Below are positions 63,502-64,000 of a DNA stretch of 64,000 nt, piece by piece. The stretch's first letter is position 1; every line of letters begins with the position of its first letter. A program made the translations under genes and the position numbers. The notes below the pieces were generated by a model. That model saw only the letters and a list, made by a program, of their open reading frames with translations, was not told the DNA's origin and did no database searches. The stretch covers positions 310,001-374,000 of the forward strand of contig JASFAU010000016.1 of the NCBI GenBank assembly GCA_039704465.1. Direction: 5' to 3'. Source of the DNA: Plasmodiophora brassicae. Lineage: Eukaryota > Endomyxa > Phytomyxea > Plasmodiophorida > Plasmodiophoridae.

Positions 63502-64000
63502 GTTTGCTGTTCACGAACAGATTTCAGACTCGCTGTTGCCCGACGTTCACGGAAGCCTTTGAGGAATGGCGACAGACTCGTCGTCTGCCCCGTTCTCCTT
63601 CGCTGAGCACGTACTATATTTAGGACTGCGTTCTAAATTTAAGCACGACCGCCCGCCTCGGTATACCTCCTAGTCTCCTACAAGTCATACCTTCAGTGGA
63701 CGACGCTGTGTCGATGTCGGAGAGATTCTTAATTTAGGGTTGATCTAAAAATAATCGTGGCGGTTCTAATAATAATCACGACTGGGAGTGTTGACAACGC
63801 CTCCTCGAGCTTTGTCTCAGCAAAGTCCAAGGTTCTCGCGAGACGTCACCCTTTGTTTGTTGCTGCACTCCTCACTGACTGCCGACTACCGTGTGGATGG
63901 GGCATGATGACTTCGTGGATCATAAACGATGAGTCTGGCTCTCCGTATTAACGTATTGACATCAAAAGCTGAGAGGCAGCTGTGCTCTCCAGGAACGCTT
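63502..64000. other. Upstream region of paralogue B, no gene seen
   Basis: About 500 bp. It holds one copy of the upstream repeat word (about 63695-63738). A short plus-strand frame (63757-63951) has no recognisable features. Confidence 0.4.

Noticed and set aside
61440..63740. Telomere-like TTTAGGG words
   Set aside because: Only isolated aatttaggg words within promoter-like repeats, not tandem telomeric arrays.
1..64000. Bacterial-style operons, riboswitches or ribosome binding sites
   Set aside because: Spliced genes, ciliary proteins and G-protein signalling show a eukaryotic nuclear genome, so these categories do not apply.
1..64000. tRNA or rRNA genes
   Set aside because: I scanned for GGTTCGAATC-type T-arms and rRNA-like conserved blocks by eye and found none with a matching A-box. 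Small divergent tRNAs could still be missed.

Overview
The window is eukaryotic nuclear DNA from a GC-rich, gene-dense protist. Genes are broken by many very short GT-AG introns, mostly 40-65 bp, with a CTRAY-like branch point a dozen or so bases before the AG. Flagellar genes (IFT27, EFHC1/Rib72, FAM184-like, a Fritz/WDPCP-like protein) sit beside heterotrimeric G-protein signalling, many putatively secreted or membrane proteins, and a secreted class-3 lipase. My best guess from memory is a plasmodiophorid rhizarian such as Plasmodiophora brassicae. That is an inference, not a database result.

Layout. 0-10 kb: the 3' part of a Nup160-like nucleoporin gene (-), a GABA-B-type class C GPCR (+), a small Cys/His-repeat protein (+), an ABCG half-transporter with a Cys-rich ectodomain (+) and anamorsin (+). 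10-21 kb: a DUF6629-like membrane protein (-), three consecutive purine nucleoside phosphorylase (PNP) modules (-), a G-alpha subunit (-), a probably mitochondrial DEAD-box helicase (-) preceded by a 32-bp minisatellite, a COPI-associated membrane protein (-), and IFT27 (-) head-to-head with a GtrA-like membrane protein (+). 21-28 kb: a long FAM184 coiled-coil protein (-), a divergent two-ring AAA+ ATPase (-) and a membrane-anchored ankyrin protein (+).

28-35 kb is an accessory, repeat-rich block. It holds at least three large inverted duplications (palindromes) and degenerate copies of ORFs of unknown function. 35-46 kb: a C2H2 zinc-finger protein, EFHC1, a secreted lipase, an unknown protein, a membrane RING protein, a type II membrane protein and a Skp1-fold protein that begins with a possible signal peptide. 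46-48 kb holds a hAT transposase remnant and a simple-sequence tract.

48-59 kb: a DCAF4-like WD40 protein, a gene that reassembles from its exons into a mitochondrially targeted exonuclease VII large subunit with a C-terminal membrane anchor, a second membrane RING protein, a complete piggyBac-like transposon (52433-56258) whose termini and CTAA target duplication are visible, a Fritz/WDPCP-like WD protein and an unknown membrane protein. 59-64 kb: a tandem pair of repeat-rich type I membrane proteins with shared flanking repeats.

The most unusual items are the ExoVII-like protein, the three-module PNP locus (possibly one fused protein), the piggyBac-like element with an internal SAP domain, the palindromic block and the secreted Skp1-like protein. 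Exon joins were inferred by eye from reading frame, splice sites and homology. Outer limits of multi-exon genes are the inferred start and stop codons.
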